Made by a program: the position numbers and the translations under genes | Part shown: positions 10,189 to 12,135 of the stretch, in pieces | How positions within the stretch are numbered: the stretch's first letter is position 1 | How the letters are laid out: every line of letters starts with the position of its first letter | Notes under the pieces: model-generated | The model's input: the letters and a program-made list of their open reading frames with translations, nothing else | What the model was told of the DNA's origin: nothing | The model's database searches: none | Source of the DNA: Rhypophila decipiens | Taxonomy: Eukaryota > Ascomycota > Sordariomycetes > Sordariales > Naviculisporaceae | Assembly: GCA_033297075.1 (NCBI GenBank) | Contig: MU858413.1 | Coordinates: forward strand, 1 to 12,135 | Direction: 5' to 3' | Length of the DNA stretch: 12,135 nucleotides

Positions 10189-10198
10189 TTATATAGTG
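10189..10198 (-). promoter_or_regulatory. TATA-like element between the two minus-strand genes
   Basis: Minus-strand CTATATAAC lies just after the recombinase gene stop (10204-10202) and about 85 nt before the DUF3723-like frame opens. It may be a core promoter, but no ATG follows before the coding frame. Confidence 0.25.
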
Positions 10199-10201
10199 GT
10201 T

Positions 10202-12004
10202 TCAATAGGGCACTATCGCTTGTGTTATCACGGCTCGCCGTGACATTTCCTCGCCATCGCTATGCCTCTTGCGCTTTCCTCTAGCAACATTTGTTGCCGC
10301 TTGTTCTAAGGGGTGCTTTTCTATGATATGCTGGAGGAGTTCCTCAATCCCTTGCATTTCTCCTACTGGCATCGCCGAAGCCAGGCATGCGCCGCATTCT
10401 AGAACCTCTCCGAGCCTTTCGCTATGCTGGGTGGCGAGATGTTTCTAGAAGCCGCGTCCTGGGGCGCAAAGATGTCCGCAAAAAAGGCAAAGTTCGTAGG
10501 GGAAAGACCACTTGTGGACGACTCGAGCGTGCGTCAGCCATTCCCAGATACTCATAGGTTCGCCACCAACTCGGCCCTCACGAGTACAGGGGTGACAGGC
10601 AATGCGACCGTCCTTACGAAACCGAAATATCTCAGTTCGGTTCATGTGGGCGAGGAGAATACTCGTAGACGTCATAGGTGCCTCGCAAAAAAAACAGGTC
10701 AACCCTAAGTTTGACGCACAGTCCCTAGGGTTGACACCTAGATTGACCCTTAGTATATAGGTCAAGCCATAGGTATATTCAAAGTAATTGCACCACTGTG
10801 CCGGGTCATGGACGACAACCTCTACCGCCCCAGCGCGCTTGCACACTGGGCAGGCGAAAGGGTTGTTAAACGTACCGTCGACAAGATGGGCGTCCCGGAA
10901 GTGTCGTGTAAGGCAAGAGCGGTTTGAGAAGCCTCTAGAGCAGATGAAACAGCAAAACTTCTATTGCAACTTAGAAACTGCTACTGTCCCTAGAACCCCC
11001 CGTGGAACGCTGGGTGCGATAGACGATAGGTGCAGGAGCTGCGCATCGATATACTGTTCCGATACGCTTACGCCGACTGCTAACGACTCACCATCGTTTT
11101 GCAGTCCCGAGCCCGACAGAAGGGCGGCCACCGGAGCCGCTCTACCCGCACCCCTCGCGCCCGGCGCTGGCTCCGGCTCAAGGCCCCGGAGACGCAACTG
11201 GTCCGCCTCCTTGAAGTAGGCCTGCCGGTCTGCGTCGAGCTGCAGCTTAATACAAATGTCGATCGTATGTTTAATTTGTTTCTTAAGTCTGTTCTTCTCA
11301 CTCTTGTTAGTTGAGGCGTAGATTATGGCACGAAGTTCGGTGATATTATTTCGTTTTTGAAACTTGGCAATCTTTTCCTCCAACACCAAGATAGGGGCGC
11401 CCTCGTTATGTATGAGGGTCATATTGCGAAGTTCGTTAAAAAGCGTTTCATCCCAGCTCACCATTTTGGGTCCAAACGCTAATAAGGCAAGATTCGGTCG
11501 CACGACGCCTGTTTAGTAATTGTGTTCAAAGATGGCTCCTGAGTGACTCATAATATAGTTCCGTAGGGCGCTTGATAGGCTTTCTGCAATGCGTGTTAGT
11601 TAGCTATTCGACCTTTGGTGGTAGTTAGTATCAGGGAGAAACATACCATCTATGCGGGCTCCAGTACCGACACAAAAAGCATATGGGCGGATAGGCTTAC
11701 GGCAGCCTACAATAAGGAGGCACCGTGTCCACAGCTCAAGAAACTGGGAGTATCTTAGTGGGAAAAGAGGCTTGTCTAGGAATTCCTCCTTCTAAGGAAT
11801 GTCGAGGCGGTCGGTCCTACCGAGGTTTAGACGGTAGAGAAGGTTGTGGACCGATTGATAGGGAGTATCTAACGCGCCCATGTCCAACGCCCGGGTAATT
11901 ATAAGGCTCACTAGATATAGGACGGGAAAAGGCACGAGAAGGACAGAGTAGGCCACATTGTAATAGGGGGTTAGGATATACCTCGTCAGCCACCGGCCTC
12001 CGAC
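10202..12004 (-). pseudogene. DUF3435-type tyrosine recombinase (Starship captain-like), C-terminal two thirds, with four in-frame stops
   Basis: Reading from 12004 the frame gives RWLTRYILTPYYN, PFPVLYLVSLIITRALDMGA, EEFLDKPLFPLRYSQF and RPYAFCVGTGARID. A 63-nt intron (11646-11584) follows, then ALRNYIMSHSGAIFEHNY. The last parts match the catalytic end of tyrosine recombinases: a Y-x-x-R-like box, a His (11543-11545) and the nucleophile Tyr (11516-11518). The box has Cys (TGT, 11672-11674) where Arg is expected. Then come NLALLAFG, LRNMTLIHNEGAPI and a Lys-rich helical segment, as in DUF3435 proteins. After a low-complexity linker there are C2H2-like fingers (10886-10951, perfect C-x2-C-x12-H-x4-H; near 10640; 10424-10489) and a GKRKR basic tail; the stop is TGA at 10204-10202. 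In-frame stops: TAG 11794-11792, TAA 11515-11513, TAG 10963-10961, TAG 10447-10445. The N-terminus is missing or beyond the window; a TAG sits at 12007-12005. Confidence 0.72.
11584..11646 (-). other. Spliceosomal intron inside the recombinase relic
   Basis: It is 63 nt with a GTATGT donor, two CTAAC branch candidates and a TTGCAG acceptor, and it contains an in-frame TAA. Splicing joins GAT-G to AA-AGC and connects the Arg-box segment to the His/Tyr segment. An intact intron with all signals shows that this was once a normally expressed gene. Confidence 0.8.
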
Positions 12005-12036
12005 CTATTAAGTATAGAATTACGCACTTTTTTTAC

Positions 12037-12132
12037 TTCCAGTGACGGCGAGCGCCAAGAACCATACCACTCGGCCAAACCGTTCCTAAAAAGGAGCTCA
12101 AATTACAGAAGTTATCAGATCCTTCTGCAATT
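12037..12132 (-). repeat. Shared module, copy B (tRNA-like segment plus hairpins)
   Basis: Same order as the copy at 10089-10183. The hairpin arms are AATTACAGAAG (12101-12111) and CTTCTGCAATT (12122-12132), with 10 of 11 positions paired. A TCCT/AGGA hairpin lies at 12084-12095, then GGTTTGGCCGAGTGGTATGG on minus (12062-12081), closer to tRNA-Pro than copy A. The similarity ends with GTCAC-GGAA. It lies just before the readable part of the recombinase gene. Confidence 0.65.
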
Positions 12133-12135
12133 CAA

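Noticed and set aside
12058..12081. Functional tRNA gene on the minus strand
   Set aside because: Only the D-arm/box A region resembles tRNA-Pro; no anticodon arm, T-arm (GGTTCGA box B) or closing acceptor stem could be found downstream.
10089..12132. The two modules as long terminal repeats of a retrotransposon
   Set aside because: They are about 95 bp, lack TG...CA ends and a primer-binding site, and the enclosed gene is a tyrosine recombinase-like/zinc-finger frame without reverse transcriptase or gag.

Overview
The window looks like nuclear DNA of a filamentous ascomycete (Pezizomycotina). Genes are interrupted by 48-64 nt introns with GTANGT-type donors, CTAAC/CTAAT branch points and YAG acceptors. 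The recognisable proteins belong to fungus-specific families, and several frames carry transition-type nonsense changes of the sort left by RIP or CpG deamination. There is no bacterial operon layout and no ribosome binding site. Family names below come from pattern recognition of the translations, not from a database search.

Layout, left to right. A small intact two-exon gene of unknown function lies on the minus strand (269-613). An array of a short inverted motif, AC(CA or TG)GTCGCA, fills about 791-1535. An AT-rich stretch follows, then a three-exon plus-strand gene of unknown function (2338-3498). A 17-bp minisatellite of 15 units (3785-4039) is flanked by GC-rich degenerate copies. A small Arg-rich minus-strand gene (4685-5131) is divergent from a plus-strand gene (5502-6911) that encodes a SAP-like N-terminus, a Ser-Gly hexanucleotide array and a novel C-terminal domain; this gene has one in-frame TGA.

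The right third (7745-12004) is the most informative part. On the minus strand are the C-terminal two thirds of a DUF3435-type tyrosine recombinase (the family of Starship 'captains'), with one intron, a recognisable catalytic region and C2H2-like zinc fingers. It is broken by four in-frame stops. Directly behind it is a DUF3723-like gene with one frameshift and one in-frame stop. DUF3435 first and DUF3723 next on the same strand is the arrangement expected at the captain end of a Starship giant transposon, here degenerate and pointing leftward. No element boundary is visible, and it may lie beyond 12135.

Each of the two right-hand genes is preceded by a copy of the same roughly 95-bp module (10089-10183 and 12037-12132). 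The module combines a tRNA-Pro-like D-arm/box-A segment, a short TCCT/AGGA hairpin and a larger hairpin whose arms differ between copies but still pair. This shared module, the nonsense codons that all need only one transition, and the inverted-motif array at 791-1535 are the least explained signals here.
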